Source: Desulfurobacterium atlanticum (GTDB lineage: Bacteria > Aquificota > Aquificia > Desulfurobacteriales > Desulfurobacteriaceae). Taken from it: a stretch of DNA of 64,000 nucleotides. Positions 18,162-29,199 of the stretch are shown piece by piece. The notes beneath the pieces were generated by a model. It was given only the letters and a program-made list of their open reading frames with translations, did no database searches and had not been told where the DNA came from. Each line of letters starts with the position of its first letter. Position 1 is the first letter of the stretch. Made by a program: the position numbers and the translations under genes. The DNA lies in NCBI RefSeq assembly GCF_900188395.1, contig NZ_FZOB01000006.1, positions 35,062 to 99,061 on the forward strand, read 5' to 3'.

Positions 18162-18860
18162 TTGAGAAAAAAGAAGCAGGAGTGTAAAAGCTTCCCGGCA
18201 TGGCTTACAAGCTTTGGAGACCTAATGTCTCTTCTTCTTACTTTCTTTATTCTTCTTTATTCTATGAGTACAATTTCCCTTGAAAAGTTTGAACAGGTTA
18301 TAAAGGGACTATCATCTGCTTTTGGTGGAGAGGTAATATTCCAGGAAGGTGGAATTCCTGAAGGAACGAACTTAAACATTCAGATGCCAAAAACTTATCC
18401 CAAAATGCGCTCCCGTAGAGAGATAGAAGAACAGATAGCAAAAATCCATAAAATGCTTCAACAAAAAGGATTGAAAGCAGAAGTAGCAAAATACGCTACA
18501 GAAATTAAAATAAGAATTAATACGAACAAACTCTTTCCTCCGGGAAGTGCCACACCATACAGAAGTGCTCTACCTGCTATAAAAGAGATGTGTGATAAGT
18601 TAAAAGCAATAAGTGTTCCCATAAGAATAGAAGGATATACGGACAGTATTCCTATAAAAACTAAAGAATTTCCTTCAAACTGGGAACTTTCAGCAGCAAG
18701 AGCAGTAGCAGTACTTAGAATCTTTGAAAAAGAAGGATATGATCCTAAACTGATGTCTGCAGCCGGTTTTGGTCCAACACACCCGATAGCTCCAAACACA
18801 ACACCTGAAGGAAGGGAAAAAAACAGGCGTATAGAAATAGCTGTAGAACTACCTCAATAA
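18162..18860 (+). CDS. motB: Flagellar motor stator protein MotB, first copy
   Basis: Stator subunit anchoring MotA to peptidoglycan. The 232 aa begin with a basic stretch, then a single membrane helix containing the ion-binding Asp in SFGDLMSLLLTFFILLYSMS. A C-terminal OmpA-like domain carries IEGYTDSIP, NWELSAARA and NRRIEIAV. The start is TTG at 18162, with AGGAG 6 bases upstream that overlaps the end of motA. It is followed by a second motB. Confidence 0.92.
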   Translation: MRKKKQECKSFPAWLTSFGDLMSLLLTFFILLYSMSTISLEKFEQVIKGLSSAFGGEVIFQEGGIPEGTNLNIQMPKTYPKMRSRREIEEQIAKIHKMLQQKGLKAEVAKYATEIKIRINTNKLFPPGSATPYRSALPAIKEMCDKLKAISVPIRIEGYTDSIPIKTKEFPSNWELSAARAVAVLRIFEKEGYDPKLMSAAGFGPTHPIAPNTTPEGREKNRRIEIAVELPQ

Positions 18861-18869
18861 GGAGAAACT

Positions 18870-19631
18870 GTGAGAAAGAAGAAGGATGAATGTAAAAGTT
18901 TTCCGGCATGGCTTACAAGTTTTAGTGACCTTATGTCACTTCTTCTTACATTTTTCATCCTTCTATATTCAATGAGCAGTCTTGATGTGTCAAAAGCTGC
19001 AAAGTTTCTGTCCTACTTTCAAGGAGAAAGGGCAAAATACTTTAAAAAGTTTTCAATTGTTAAACCAATCAAATTTTATACAAAAGACCTTGCAAAAAAG
19101 CTTGGAAAAATACTGGCAAGAACCCTGCCCATCTCTGGATATCAGATAGTGGTTACCAAGCAGTATGTTCTGCTAAGAATTTTTAACAGAGTGCTGTTTG
19201 AAAAAAACTCCTTTAATCTAACACCTGAAGCCAAGAAAGCCCTTGATGAAGTTGTGAAAACGATAAAAATGATAGACGGAAACTACACAATAAGAGTTGA
19301 AGGTCATACCGATATAGGAGAACCTAAAAAACCGATAGACGGCATTAAAGATTCCTGGGATTTATCCCTTAGAAGGGCCACTGCCGTTATAAGATATTTT
19401 ATATCCAAAGGAATACCGCAGGATAGGCTTATGGCTGTAGGATACGGAGACACCCGTCCACTTTATACCTGGAACAATCCAATACTTAGAGCAAGAAACA
19501 GCAGGGTTGAAATATATATTCAGGTAGCGAAAGAGCGAAAAGATATTGAAAAACTGATAAAGGAAGAGCAGCAGAGGATTAAATACAGGGAAAAAGGAAT
19601 CATCGTAAATGGGACAAACAAGACGGAATAA
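18870..19631 (+). CDS. motB: Flagellar motor stator protein MotB, second copy
   Basis: A paralogue of the preceding gene. The first about 36 residues are nearly identical (the ion-binding stretch reads SFSDLMSLLLTFFILLYSMS), while the linker and much of the periplasmic part have diverged. The C-terminal OmpA-like domain has VEGHTDIGEP, SWDLSLRRATAV and NSRVEIYI. The start is GTG at 18870 with GGAG upstream. A single motA with two motB genes is known from Aquifex aeolicus. Its end overlaps ruvX by 23 bases. Confidence 0.9.
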   Translation: MRKKKDECKSFPAWLTSFSDLMSLLLTFFILLYSMSSLDVSKAAKFLSYFQGERAKYFKKFSIVKPIKFYTKDLAKKLGKILARTLPISGYQIVVTKQYVLLRIFNRVLFEKNSFNLTPEAKKALDEVVKTIKMIDGNYTIRVEGHTDIGEPKKPIDGIKDSWDLSLRRATAVIRYFISKGIPQDRLMAVGYGDTRPLYTWNNPILRARNSRVEIYIQVAKERKDIEKLIKEEQQRIKYREKGIIVNGTNKTE

Positions 19632-20040
19632 AAAATACCTTGCCCTTGATGTGGGATTTAAAAGAATCGGCGTTGCCACAAGTTTATCAGGAATAATAGC
19701 TTCTCCTTCAGGCATTATAGAGAGGAAAACCAACAGAGAGACTTTTTCTGAGATAGAAAGGCTGATAAAAAAATACGGTATAACCACCGTAATCATAGGA
19801 CTTCCCTTAACATCAAACGGTAAAAAAACAAAAATGGCAGAGAAAATAGAGAAATTTGCAGAAAAACTTAAATCTTATCTTGAAAATAAAAAATTAAACA
19901 TTGAAATTGTGTTTCAGGATGAGTATTTAACAACGGCAACAGCAGAAAATCTTGAAACACTTAAAAAAAGAAACAGAAAAGACGACATTGCGGCAGCCCT
20001 GATTCTTGAAGAGTTTTTATCAAACAGATCTACTTTTTGA
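19609..20040 (+). CDS. ruvX: RuvX/YqgF-type Holliday junction resolvase / pre-16S rRNA nuclease
   Basis: RNase H-fold nuclease linked to 16S rRNA 5'-end maturation. The 143 aa show the first catalytic Asp in LALDVGFKRIGVA, the GLPLTSNG motif, the QDEYLTTATAE segment and a final Asp in RKDDIAAALILE. The start lies inside the end of the second motB. Its last 11 bases overlap the convergent HNH gene. Confidence 0.92.
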   Translation: MGQTRRNKKYLALDVGFKRIGVATSLSGIIASPSGIIERKTNRETFSEIERLIKKYGITTVIIGLPLTSNGKKTKMAEKIEKFAEKLKSYLENKKLNIEIVFQDEYLTTATAENLETLKKRNRKDDIAAALILEEFLSNRSTF

Positions 20041-20566
20041 TAAGAACCTTATATTTTGGAAAGAAAATCTCAAGAGCAACTTCAAATTCACTGTTTATTT
20101 TCCAGCGTTTTAACTCAACCTCAAACTTTGTCGGCCTGTAAGGTTTAAAGAGTAAAGGCATTCCTGCTTCGTCAGGTAATTTGTCTCCTTTCTTCTGATT
20201 ACAACTATCACACGCTGTAATAAGATTATCCCAGCTAAATTTACCACCTCTACTTTTCGGAATTATGTGATCTATTGTAGCTTCACTATCCTTAACAAGC
20301 TTACCACAATAAGCACAGGTAAAATTATCTCTTAAGAAAACTGCTCTCCTTGAAGGTGCAACTTTCTCCCAGTGTTTTGAAAGAATAGCTATCTTTATAA
20401 CGAGAGGAGCAGGAATACTCCTATCAACCGCTTTTATAACTTTCGTTTCATAGTTTTGAATCACTTCCGCCTTACCTGAATAAACAAGAACAAAAGATTT
20501 AAAATGGGAAAAGATTGTGAAAGGACGATAAGTTATATCAAGCACCATACACGGATAGTATTTCAC
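20030..20566 (-). CDS. HNH endonuclease family protein
   Basis: Stand-alone HNH nuclease of unknown biological role. Two zinc-binding CxxC pairs (Cys84/Cys87 and Cys119/Cys122) flank the HNH core IDHIIPKSRGG, with the metal/catalytic pair Asp99-His100 and Asn114. The N-terminal part (VLDITYRPF) matches a family of conserved chromosomal HNH proteins common in Aquificota and Cyanobacteria. GTG at 20566 has a GAGGA upstream; ATG at 20548 is an alternative without one. Nothing around it indicates a homing intron or a restriction system. Confidence 0.82.
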   Translation of the reverse strand: MKYYPCMVLDITYRPFTIFSHFKSFVLVYSGKAEVIQNYETKVIKAVDRSIPAPLVIKIAILSKHWEKVAPSRRAVFLRDNFTCAYCGKLVKDSEATIDHIIPKSRGGKFSWDNLITACDSCNQKKGDKLPDEAGMPLLFKPYRPTKFEVELKRWKINSEFEVALEIFFPKYKVLIKK

Positions 20567-20607
20567 AATTTCCTCATAATTTAGTTTGTTTTTATTCTAT
20601 TAAAAAT

Positions 20608-20640
20608 TTGTTAAAGCTTTAAAAGCGATTGTTAAAGCTT
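20608..20640. repeat. 12-bp direct repeat with 21-bp period upstream of purK
   Basis: TTGTTAAAGCTT occurs at 20608-20619 and again at 20629-20640, exactly two helical turns apart, in the intergenic region between the HNH gene and purK. It lies just upstream of the purK promoter. The spacing suggests a protein-binding site, but the regulator is unknown. Confidence 0.55.
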
Positions 20641-20671
20641 AGACTATTTATCTCTTTTTACGACATATTTC

Positions 20672-20680
20672 TGATATAAT
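20672..20680 (+). promoter_or_regulatory. Extended -10 promoter of purKE
   Basis: TGATATAAT is a TGnTATAAT extended -10 element located 32 bases before the purK ATG. The -35 region is T-rich but unremarkable. A GGAGG lies shortly before the ATG at 20712. Confidence 0.6.
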
Positions 20681-20711
20681 TCCTTCAAGCTCAACCTCTG
20701 GAGGCATCAGT

Positions 20712-21860
20712 ATGAAGCAATTTTCATATCCACTTTTTAAACTTGGAATTGTTGGTGGTGGCCAGCTTGGAAAGATGATGACACAGAAAGCCAAAAAGAT
20801 GGGATTCCATGTTACCATACTTGACCCGACTCCCGAATCACCGGCAGGACAGGTGGCAGATAGACAGATTATAGGGAATTTCCACGATGAAAATAAGTTG
20901 GAAGAGCTTGCGCAAAACTGTGATGTAGTAACTTATGACCTTGAAAATGTTAACACTAAAGTGCTTAAAAGGCTATTTGATAAAGGATACAAAATCTTTC
21001 CATCTCCATATACCCTTGAAATAATTCAGGATAAATACATACAGAAGAAAACTCTGTCAAAAAACGGAATTCCCGTTCCTGAATACAAAGAGGTCATCTC
21101 CTGCGATGATCTAAAAGCATTCGGTTTTCCTGTAGTTCAGAAAACGAGAAAAGGTGGCTATGATGGTAGAGGCGTTTTCGTTCTAAAATCGGAAAAAGAT
21201 ATTGAAAACAGACTTGGAGGAGAAACTTTCATAGAGAAAATGGTTGATATAGAAAAAGAAATTTCTGTCCTGGTAGCAAGAAATATTAAAGGAGAAATCA
21301 AAACATATCCCGTTGTTGAGATGGTTTTTGATGAACGAGCAAATATCTGTGATACGGTAGTCGCACCTGCAAGAATAGAGGAGAAATTCTTAAAAGCAGC
21401 CAGAGAAATAGCAATAGAAACGGTCAGAGTTCTTGATGGTATCGGCGTTTTCGCCATGGAGATGTTCCTCACAAAAGAGGGAAAAATACTTGTTAATGAA
21501 GTAGCTCCTCGCCCTCACAACTCAGGACATCACACAATAGAAACCTGTTTAACCTGTCAGTTTGAACAACATATAAGAGCCATTACTGACCTTCCTCTTG
21601 GTTCTACCAAGCAGATAGTTCCAGCTGTTATGATAAATCTCTTAGGGGAAGCAGGTTATAAAGGAAAACCTGTAATAGAAGGACTTGAGGAGATTCTGTC
21701 CATCCCCGGTATCTCTTTTCACTTTTACTGTAAAAAAGAAACAAAACCTTTCAGAAAAATGGGACATGTAACAGTTGTTGACAAAAACATTGAAAAAGCA
21801 ATTGAAAAAGCTGATATAGTTAAAAGAACTGTCAAAATTAAAGGGGAGGAAAAGATATGA
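20712..21860 (+). CDS. purK: 5-(carboxyamino)imidazole ribonucleotide synthase
   Basis: ATP-grasp enzyme that converts AIR and bicarbonate to N5-CAIR in purine synthesis. The 382 aa start with a Rossmann-like domain ([13 protein letters not shown]) and contain [15 protein letters not shown] and the metal/ATP motif [17 protein letters not shown]. It overlaps purE by 4 bases, the usual order for this two-enzyme step. Confidence 0.96.
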   Translation: MKQFSYPLFKLGIVGGGQLGKMMTQKAKKMGFHVTILDPTPESPAGQVADRQIIGNFHDENKLEELAQNCDVVTYDLENVNTKVLKRLFDKGYKIFPSPYTLEIIQDKYIQKKTLSKNGIPVPEYKEVISCDDLKAFGFPVVQKTRKGGYDGRGVFVLKSEKDIENRLGGETFIEKMVDIEKEISVLVARNIKGEIKTYPVVEMVFDERANICDTVVAPARIEEKFLKAAREIAIETVRVLDGIGVFAMEMFLTKEGKILVNEVAPRPHNSGHHTIETCLTCQFEQHIRAITDLPLGSTKQIVPAVMINLLGEAGYKGKPVIEGLEEILSIPGISFHFYCKKETKPFRKMGHVTVVDKNIEKAIEKADIVKRTVKIKGEEKI

Positions 21861-22399
21861 AAAAACCTTTAGTTGGAATAATTATGGGGAGTGATTCAGA
21901 CCTTCCAGTAATGAAAGAAGCAGCAAAAGTGCTTGACGAATTTGGAATAGATTATGAGCTGACAATAGTTTCAGCCCATAGAACACCTGAAAGACTTTTT
22001 GATTATGCCAAAACTGCTGAAGATAAAGGACTTGAGATTATAATAGCCGGGGCAGGTGGTGCGGCACATCTACCTGGGATGGTAGCATCAATAACACCGC
22101 TACCTGTTATAGGTGTTCCTGTAAAAACATCTACATTAAACGGTATAGATTCTTTGCTATCAATAGTCCAGATGCCAGGCGGTGTTCCTGTAGCAACCGT
22201 AGCAATAAACAACGCAAAAAATGCAGGCCTTTTAGCAGTGCAAATTTTAGGGAACAAGTATCCTGAAATAAGAGAAAAGGTGAAAAAGTATAAATCTTCA
22301 ATGAAGAGTCAGGTTGAAGCTAAAGCCCAGACCCTTGAAAAAATAGGTTATGTAGAATACCTGAAACAGATGGAAAAAAAATTAAAAAATTGCTGTTAA
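21857..22399 (+). CDS. purE: N5-carboxyaminoimidazole ribonucleotide mutase
   Basis: Converts N5-CAIR to CAIR after PurK. The 180 aa show class I PurE motifs [22 protein letters not shown] and [14 protein letters not shown], with the catalytic His in the SAHR segment. Translation is coupled to purK. The last 18 bases overlap the convergent SemiSWEET gene, so the two transcripts are complementary at their ends. Confidence 0.96.
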   Translation: MKKPLVGIIMGSDSDLPVMKEAAKVLDEFGIDYELTIVSAHRTPERLFDYAKTAEDKGLEIIIAGAGGAAHLPGMVASITPLPVIGVPVKTSTLNGIDSLLSIVQMPGGVPVATVAINNAKNAGLLAVQILGNKYPEIREKVKKYKSSMKSQVEAKAQTLEKIGYVEYLKQMEKKLKNCC

Positions 22400-22642
22400 A
22401 AATGTTACCGCTCCAAGAACAACACCTGGAAGATTGCAAACAATAATAGGCCAATCCTTCTTCTCTTTTAAATAACCATACATTATCCAGGAGATACAGT
22501 TGACAACGGTAACAGCTGGAAGAACCGCTGAACCTTTCTGGCCAGAAAGGTTCAGCTTTATCTGGTCTATATAAGAAACATACATTGTAATTGCCATAAG
22601 AGAGGCAAACCAGCCAATCCTATCAACAAACTTTTGCTCCAT
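22382..22642 (-). CDS. SemiSWEET-family small sugar transporter with altered PQ motif
   Basis: An 86 aa protein with three membrane helices, the size of bacterial SemiSWEETs, which dimerise to carry sugars. The pattern [19 protein letters not shown], then [19 protein letters not shown] and [12 protein letters not shown] fits the family, including the Asn-Cys/Trp pocket of helix 2. At the usual PQ motif of helix 1 the sequence reads D26-Q27 instead of Pro-Gln. The substrate is unknown. It lies 3 bases downstream of typA. Confidence 0.8.
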   Translation of the reverse strand: MEQKFVDRIGWFASLMAITMYVSYIDQIKLNLSGQKGSAVLPAVTVVNCISWIMYGYLKEKKDWPIIVCNLPGVVLGAVTFLTAIF

Positions 22643-22645
22643 TAC

Positions 22646-24451
22646 CTAACCTTTCTTTTTAGCCATTCTCTTTCTTTCGCTTATATCAAGGTATCTTTTT
22701 CTTATCCTGATATTTTCAGGAGTAACTTCTACAAGTTCATCTTCTTCTATCCACTCAAGTGCCTTTTCAAGGGTCATTTCAACAGGTGGAACAAGTTTTA
22801 TAGCATCATCGCTACCGGCAGCTCTAACATTTGTAAGCTTTTTACCCTTTATAGGATTAACATCTATATCACCACTTCTGCTGTGCTCACCTATAACCAT
22901 ACCGGTATAAACCTTATCTCCCGGTTTAATAAACAGTTTACCTCTTTCCTGAAGATTATAAAGTGCATAACTTGCTGCTTCTCCGTCAGCCATTGAAACC
23001 ATAGCTCCATTGCTTCTTCTATATGGAATCCCTTTAAACTCCCTATACTCAAGAAATGAACTGTTCATTATCCCCTCACCCTTTGTGTCGGTAAGAAATT
23101 CACTTCTATAACCGATTAAACCGCGGGAAGGTATCTCAAACTCCACCCTTGTCCTACCATTTCCCATAGGCATCATTGAAACCATCTCCGCCTTTCTCTT
23201 TCCAAGCTTTTCAATCACCGTTCCAACAAATTCATCAGGGATATCAACGACAAGAAGTTCAAAAGGTTCAAGGTGCTTACCGTTTTCTTCCTTCACTATT
23301 ACCTGTGGCCTGCTTATGGAAAACTCATACCCTTCCCTTCTTAAATTCTCTGCAAGTATTGAAATCTGAAGCTCACCACGTCCGGATACCTTAAACTTCC
23401 CTTCACCTATCTCTTCAAATTTCATGGCTATATTTGTTCTTGATTCTTTAACAAGTCTATCTTTAAGCTTCGTTGCAGTTACATGTTTTCCTTCTGTTCC
23501 AGCAAGCGGGGAATCGTTAACACTTAAGAAAACACTTAACGTTGGTTCTTCAATATGCAAAGGTTCAAGAGGTTCAGGATGTTCCACATCAGCTACAGTA
23601 TCTCCAATATCAACCGTCTCAAAACCTGCAAACGCTACAATATCTCCGCAAAAAGCTTCATCTATCTCAATTCTGTCAAGCCCTTTAAAACCTATAAGTT
23701 TGGTTATTCTTCCATTTACAGTTTCTCCATTCTTTTTAAGAAGAATAACATTTTGCCCTTTCCTTACCTTACCATTGAAAATTCTCGCAATGGCAATCCT
23801 TCCCACATAGTTATCGTAATCAAGGGTAAAAGCCTGCATCTGTAAAGGAGCATCCACGCTTCCTGAAGGAGAAGGCACATGGGAGATTATCGTTTCAAAA
23901 AGGGGCTTTAAATCAACATTGGCATCTTCAAGATGATATTTTGCATAACCGTCCCTTGCCGCAGCATAAAGAACGGGAAAATCAAGCTGCTCATCAGATG
24001 CCCCAAGATTTACAAAAAGGTCAAAAACCTCATCAACCACTCTATCAGGCTCAGCTGCTGGTTTATCAATTTTGTTAACCACAACTATCGGTTTCAGACC
24101 AAGAGATAAAGCTTTTTTAACAACAAACTTTGTCTGAGGCATAACCCCTTCCTGAGCATCAACAAGAAGAAGAACTCCATCAACCATTTTTAAAACACGC
24201 TCAACCTCACCCCCAAAATCGGAGTGTCCGGGTGTATCTATAATGTTTATCTTATAATCTCCGTAATAGATAGCAGTATTTTTTGAAAGAATTGTAATAC
24301 CTCTTTCTTTCTCTATATCGTTTGAGTCCATAACCCTTTCACCAAAATCTTTCCTCTCATTTAAAGTTCCACTTTGTTTTAAAAGTCCGTCAACAAGAGT
24401 TGTTTTTCCATGGTCAACGTGGGCAATAACTGCGATGTTTCTTATTTCCAT
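22646..24451 (-). CDS. typA: Ribosome-associated translational GTPase TypA/BipA
   Basis: Elongation-factor-like GTPase involved in ribosome assembly and stress growth. The 601 aa contain G1 [11 protein letters not shown]2 ERGITI, G3 [13 protein letters not shown]4 NKIDKP and the TypA-specific C-terminal domain ([19 protein letters not shown]). A TTG at 24466 would add five residues, but it overlaps the GGAAGGA used by the ATG at 24449-24451, so the ATG is preferred. Confidence 0.96.
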   Translation of the reverse strand: MEIRNIAVIAHVDHGKTTLVDGLLKQSGTLNERKDFGERVMDSNDIEKERGITILSKNTAIYYGDYKINIIDTPGHSDFGGEVERVLKMVDGVLLLVDAQEGVMPQTKFVVKKALSLGLKPIVVVNKIDKPAAEPDRVVDEVFDLFVNLGASDEQLDFPVLYAAARDGYAKYHLEDANVDLKPLFETIISHVPSPSGSVDAPLQMQAFTLDYDNYVGRIAIARIFNGKVRKGQNVILLKKNGETVNGRITKLIGFKGLDRIEIDEAFCGDIVAFAGFETVDIGDTVADVEHPEPLEPLHIEEPTLSVFLSVNDSPLAGTEGKHVTATKLKDRLVKESRTNIAMKFEEIGEGKFKVSGRGELQISILAENLRREGYEFSISRPQVIVKEENGKHLEPFELLVVDIPDEFVGTVIEKLGKRKAEMVSMMPMGNGRTRVEFEIPSRGLIGYRSEFLTDTKGEGIMNSSFLEYREFKGIPYRRSNGAMVSMADGEAASYALYNLQERGKLFIKPGDKVYTGMVIGEHSRSGDIDVNPIKGKKLTNVRAAGSDDAIKLVPPVEMTLEKALEWIEEDELVEVTPENIRIRKRYLDISERKRMAKKKG

Positions 24452-24519
24452 AATATTCCTTCCCAATTTTTAGATTTTGAAAGGCTAAATATACACAGGA
24501 AAAGTTAGAAGTCAAATAG

Positions 24520-24525
24520 TATAAT
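24520..24525 (+). promoter_or_regulatory. Candidate -10 box for hisC-ahcY
   Basis: TATAAT stands 31 bases before the hisC start in the 105-base gap divergent from typA. No clear -35 hexamer is visible 17 bases upstream. It is called on sequence match and position only. Confidence 0.45.
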
Positions 24526-24556
24526 TTCTTTAAAATATAAAACACAGGAGAGAGGT

Positions 24557-26937
<2,381 letters not shown>

Positions 26938-26957
26938 AACTTATGAGGAGGTAGAAC

Positions 26958-27713
26958 ATGAGAAAGATTTTAGCAGCATTAACTCTGGTAGCCCTTTCGG
27001 CAGTCAGTGCAAACGCCCTTCCACTTTTTAAAGTGGAAGCAGGAGCAGGTATGGTAAAACAAAGTCCTTCAGGATGGATAAACTATCAAGGAACAGATGT
27101 TGACATTAAAGATGACCTGCAAATCGCAGATGAAACCAAACCTTTTGGCTGGGTAAGAATAGAGCATCCCATTCCTCTGATACCTAACCTTAAAGTTGAA
27201 GCTACAAAGTTTGACTTTTCAGGCTCTGGAACAATAACAAAAACCTTCACATTTGGAGGACAAACTTTTACAGCAAGTTCAAACATAGACAGTGAATTAA
27301 GAATGGACCAGTATGACCTGACTATTTACTGGGGAGTACCGTTTTTAGGACTTGCGACCCTTGGAACCACTCATGTAAACTTTGGTCTTACAGTAAAATA
27401 TATTGATGGCTATGCCTGTGTTAAAACAGCTACACAGGAAGCTTCAACAGATTTTCAGGTTCCAGTGCCCATGGGATTTCTTGAGGGAGGATTCGGAATC
27501 GGTCCTGTTTCCACAAATGCAGATATCAAATGGATAGGCTACGGTGGAAGTCAGTTTTTTGATGCAAAAGCTGAAATAAGATACTCTCCTATTCCGCTCA
27601 TGTTCATTGGCGCTGGTTATAGATATGAAAAACTTAAAATTGATGATATAGAAGATATTTCTTCAGATATAACAATAAAAGGGCCATACCTTGAAGCTGG
27701 TATAAGTTTCTAA
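26958..27713 (+). CDS. TIGR04219-type outer membrane beta-barrel protein
   Basis: Predicted outer-membrane protein. A signal peptide (MRKILAALTLVALSAVSANA) is followed by LPLFKVEAGAG and alternating hydrophobic strands that end in YLEAGISF, with a terminal Phe typical of BAM substrates. The GWVRIEHPIPLIPNLKVE segment matches the TIGR04219 family as I recall it. Its function is unknown. AGGAGG precedes the ATG, and it lies 20 bases after ahcY and ends at a strong hairpin. A unit of its own is possible. Confidence 0.75.
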   Translation: MRKILAALTLVALSAVSANALPLFKVEAGAGMVKQSPSGWINYQGTDVDIKDDLQIADETKPFGWVRIEHPIPLIPNLKVEATKFDFSGSGTITKTFTFGGQTFTASSNIDSELRMDQYDLTIYWGVPFLGLATLGTTHVNFGLTVKYIDGYACVKTATQEASTDFQVPVPMGFLEGGFGIGPVSTNADIKWIGYGGSQFFDAKAEIRYSPIPLMFIGAGYRYEKLKIDDIEDISSDITIKGPYLEAGISF

Positions 27714-27724
27714 ATTCAAACAAG

Positions 27725-27742
27725 AGGGAGGATATCCTCCCT
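27725..27742. terminator. Palindromic hairpin between convergent genes
   Basis: AGGGAGGATATCCTCCCT is a perfect 18-bp palindrome 12 bases after the barrel gene and 17 bases from the end of the convergent HhH gene. TTT follows on the plus strand. It can serve both directions. Confidence 0.7.
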
Positions 27743-27759
27743 TTCATCTAAAGTTTAAT

Positions 27760-28167
27760 TTAATAAGTTACTTTTTTAGGAAGTTTTTTTGCTTCCTCTA
27801 CCCATTTGGCAACCTTGTTTACCCCTGGCAATTGACGAACAAGCTTTTTCTCTTTATTAACCTCTACAATTTTTTCATAAAGATTTTCAGGATTTCTTCG
27901 GGAAAGTTCAGGAACTGTATCAACCCCGGCAGCTTCAAGAAGATCTGCATACTCTTCCCCAATTCCTCTAACTCTCATCAAATCCGCCTTATTCACCCAT
28001 TTAAGAACAACTTTAGATGAAATCCCTATTTTTTCTGCTATTTCTTCTCTTCCTTTAGAAGTAGCCCCTTTCTCAAGAAGCTCTTCAACGGTTGAAATGC
28101 CAATTGATTTGAGCTTTTCTGCGTAACTTTTACCTATACCTTCAATTTGTCTGATATCTTTCGGCAT
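27760..28167 (-). CDS. DUF4332-like helix-hairpin-helix protein
   Basis: A 135 aa protein made of two helix-hairpin-helix units: IEGIGKSYAEKLKSIGISTV near the N-terminus and VRGIGEEYADLLEAAGVDTV near the middle. A third degenerate LPGVNKVAKWV lies at the end. Such units bind DNA or RNA without sequence specificity. The arrangement matches DUF4332 proteins. GGGGGAAG precedes the ATG, and a good promoter lies at 28210-28238. The role is unknown. Confidence 0.78.
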   Translation of the reverse strand: MPKDIRQIEGIGKSYAEKLKSIGISTVEELLEKGATSKGREEIAEKIGISSKVVLKWVNKADLMRVRGIGEEYADLLEAAGVDTVPELSRRNPENLYEKIVEVNKEKKLVRQLPGVNKVAKWVEEAKKLPKKVTY

Positions 28168-28209
28168 AACTTCCCCCTTTTTTGGTTTTTATATTCAAAA
28201 ATTAAGAAA

Positions 28210-28238
28210 ATTTTAAAAAATTTCTTTAAAATTGTCAA
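28210..28238 (-). promoter_or_regulatory. Sigma70-type promoter of the HhH gene
   Basis: On the minus strand TTGACA (28238-28233), a 17-base spacer and TAAAAT (28215-28210) form a near-consensus promoter 43 bases before the HhH gene start. The rest of the 28168-28327 gap is AT-rich apart from the hairpin at 28301-28316. Confidence 0.7.
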
Positions 28239-28300
28239 AATTAAAAAAAGAAAATTAGAAAAAGTTGAATAAAGTTAAGGAAAACATGGAATAGATACAG

Positions 28301-28316
28301 GGGGGGAAATCCCCCC
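28301..28316 (-). terminator. G-run/C-run hairpin after the split-Soret-like cytochrome gene
   Basis: A GGGGGG, AAAT loop, CCCCCC stem lies 11 bases beyond the stop of the minus-strand cytochrome gene. The following T-run is weak, so efficiency is uncertain. Confidence 0.6.
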
Positions 28317-28327
28317 TTGATTTCTAT

Positions 28328-29029
28328 TTATCCACCAACTTTCATATTATGGCAGGTTGTACATTCCATTTTTGTTTTGTAAATGCCAGGAACTGTCTTC
28401 GCTTTCAGCTTACCGTAGTAATAAGCATTTAAAAGCTCTACTGTCTTTTTTGCAACATCTGCAGTTATCCTTGCACATCTTTCAGACCTTGCTTTACTAT
28501 CGTAAGCAAATCCTGTCTTTTCACACCACTTCATAACAGATATATGACAGATTGGTGAAGTGGAAATGCTTGAGCCTAACGCACCTTTATACTTCCTTGG
28601 ATTTTCAGGATTATATATAGGTAGCGGTGTTTCATTATGCCACTTATAAAGAGCATCTACAACCGTTTTCCAATCTCTACAGCAAAGATGAATAATTGCC
28701 GCTGCACCGTTTAAAGCTCCGCAGATTGTTCCCCAGCCGTTAATTCCACCTCTACCATACTCAAGTAATTCCCCCGGAATACCAACATAAGGGCCACCTA
28801 CAGATTCTTTTAAGGTATCCAGAATAGAAGCAAAAACACCGTAAGCACAATGGCCTTTAAAGTAATAGTCATAAGCCTTTTTTTCTATCATTGCAGGATC
28901 TATAGGTTTGTAAGGATACGGCGGCTTTTTTGAACCCTTTGATGAAGCAAAAACTTTTCCGGTAACTCCTGAAATGAGAAGACCGGCTCCCCCCAACGCA
29001 CCTTTGATTATAAAATCTCTTCTGTCCAT
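28328..29029 (-). CDS. C_GCAxxG_C_C family / split-Soret-like cytochrome c
   Basis: A 233 aa periplasmic redox protein. It starts with a Tat-type leader (MDRRDFIIKGALGGAGLL, cleavage near VFAS). The Cys-rich core includes CGALNGAAAIIHLCC and ICHISVMKWCEKTG, which fits the C_GCAxxG_C_C family that includes Desulfovibrio split-Soret cytochrome. One heme c motif, CTTCH, sits at the extreme C-terminus (about residues 224-228); I found no second CxxCH. The core Cys residues would bind an Fe-S cluster in such proteins. It has its own promoter, separated by a terminator from the NapC/HAO genes upstream. Confidence 0.75.
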   Translation of the reverse strand: MDRRDFIIKGALGGAGLLISGVTGKVFASSKGSKKPPYPYKPIDPAMIEKKAYDYYFKGHCAYGVFASILDTLKESVGGPYVGIPGELLEYGRGGINGWGTICGALNGAAAIIHLCCRDWKTVVDALYKWHNETPLPIYNPENPRKYKGALGSSISTSPICHISVMKWCEKTGFAYDSKARSERCARITADVAKKTVELLNAYYYGKLKAKTVPGIYKTKMECTTCHNMKVGG

Positions 29030-29061
29030 GAAAACCTCCCTATCTTTCGTTTATTTTTATT

Positions 29062-29089
29062 ATTCTACCTAATAATCTACAGAATTCAA
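29062..29089 (-). promoter_or_regulatory. Promoter of the split-Soret-like cytochrome gene
   Basis: On the minus strand TTGAAT (29089-29084), a 16-base spacer and TAGAAT (29067-29062) lie 32 bases before the start codon. A palindrome lies directly upstream at 29098-29116. Confidence 0.55.
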
Positions 29090-29097
29090 TAATGAAA

Positions 29098-29116
29098 TTA
29101 GTTTAAGATAAACTAA
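29098..29116. promoter_or_regulatory. Candidate operator: 8-bp inverted repeat upstream of the cytochrome promoter
   Basis: TTAGTTTA-aga-TAAACTAA is a perfect inverted repeat just upstream of the -35 box, at about -43 to -61 from the expected transcript start, where activators bind. The regulator is unknown. It does not match the FNR consensus. Confidence 0.45.
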
Positions 29117-29153
29117 AAAACTGAGAAAGATTTACAACTGAAAAGTAAGCAAT

Positions 29154-29177
29154 AAAAAAATGGGGGCTTCCCCCCTT
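29154..29177 (-). terminator. Rho-independent terminator of the hao-napC unit
   Basis: On the minus strand AAGGGGGGAAGCCCCC is followed by TTTTTTTA after a single A. The stem GGGGG/CCCCC lies at 29162-29174, 23 bases beyond the NapC-type gene stop. This is the clearest intrinsic terminator in the window. Confidence 0.8.
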
Positions 29178-29199
29178 ATAATATTACTAAAATATTTTC

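Noticed and set aside
20030-20566. Homing or restriction nuclease interpretation of the HNH gene
   Set aside because: No intron, intein, methyltransferase or phage gene is nearby, and the gene looks like a conserved stand-alone family.
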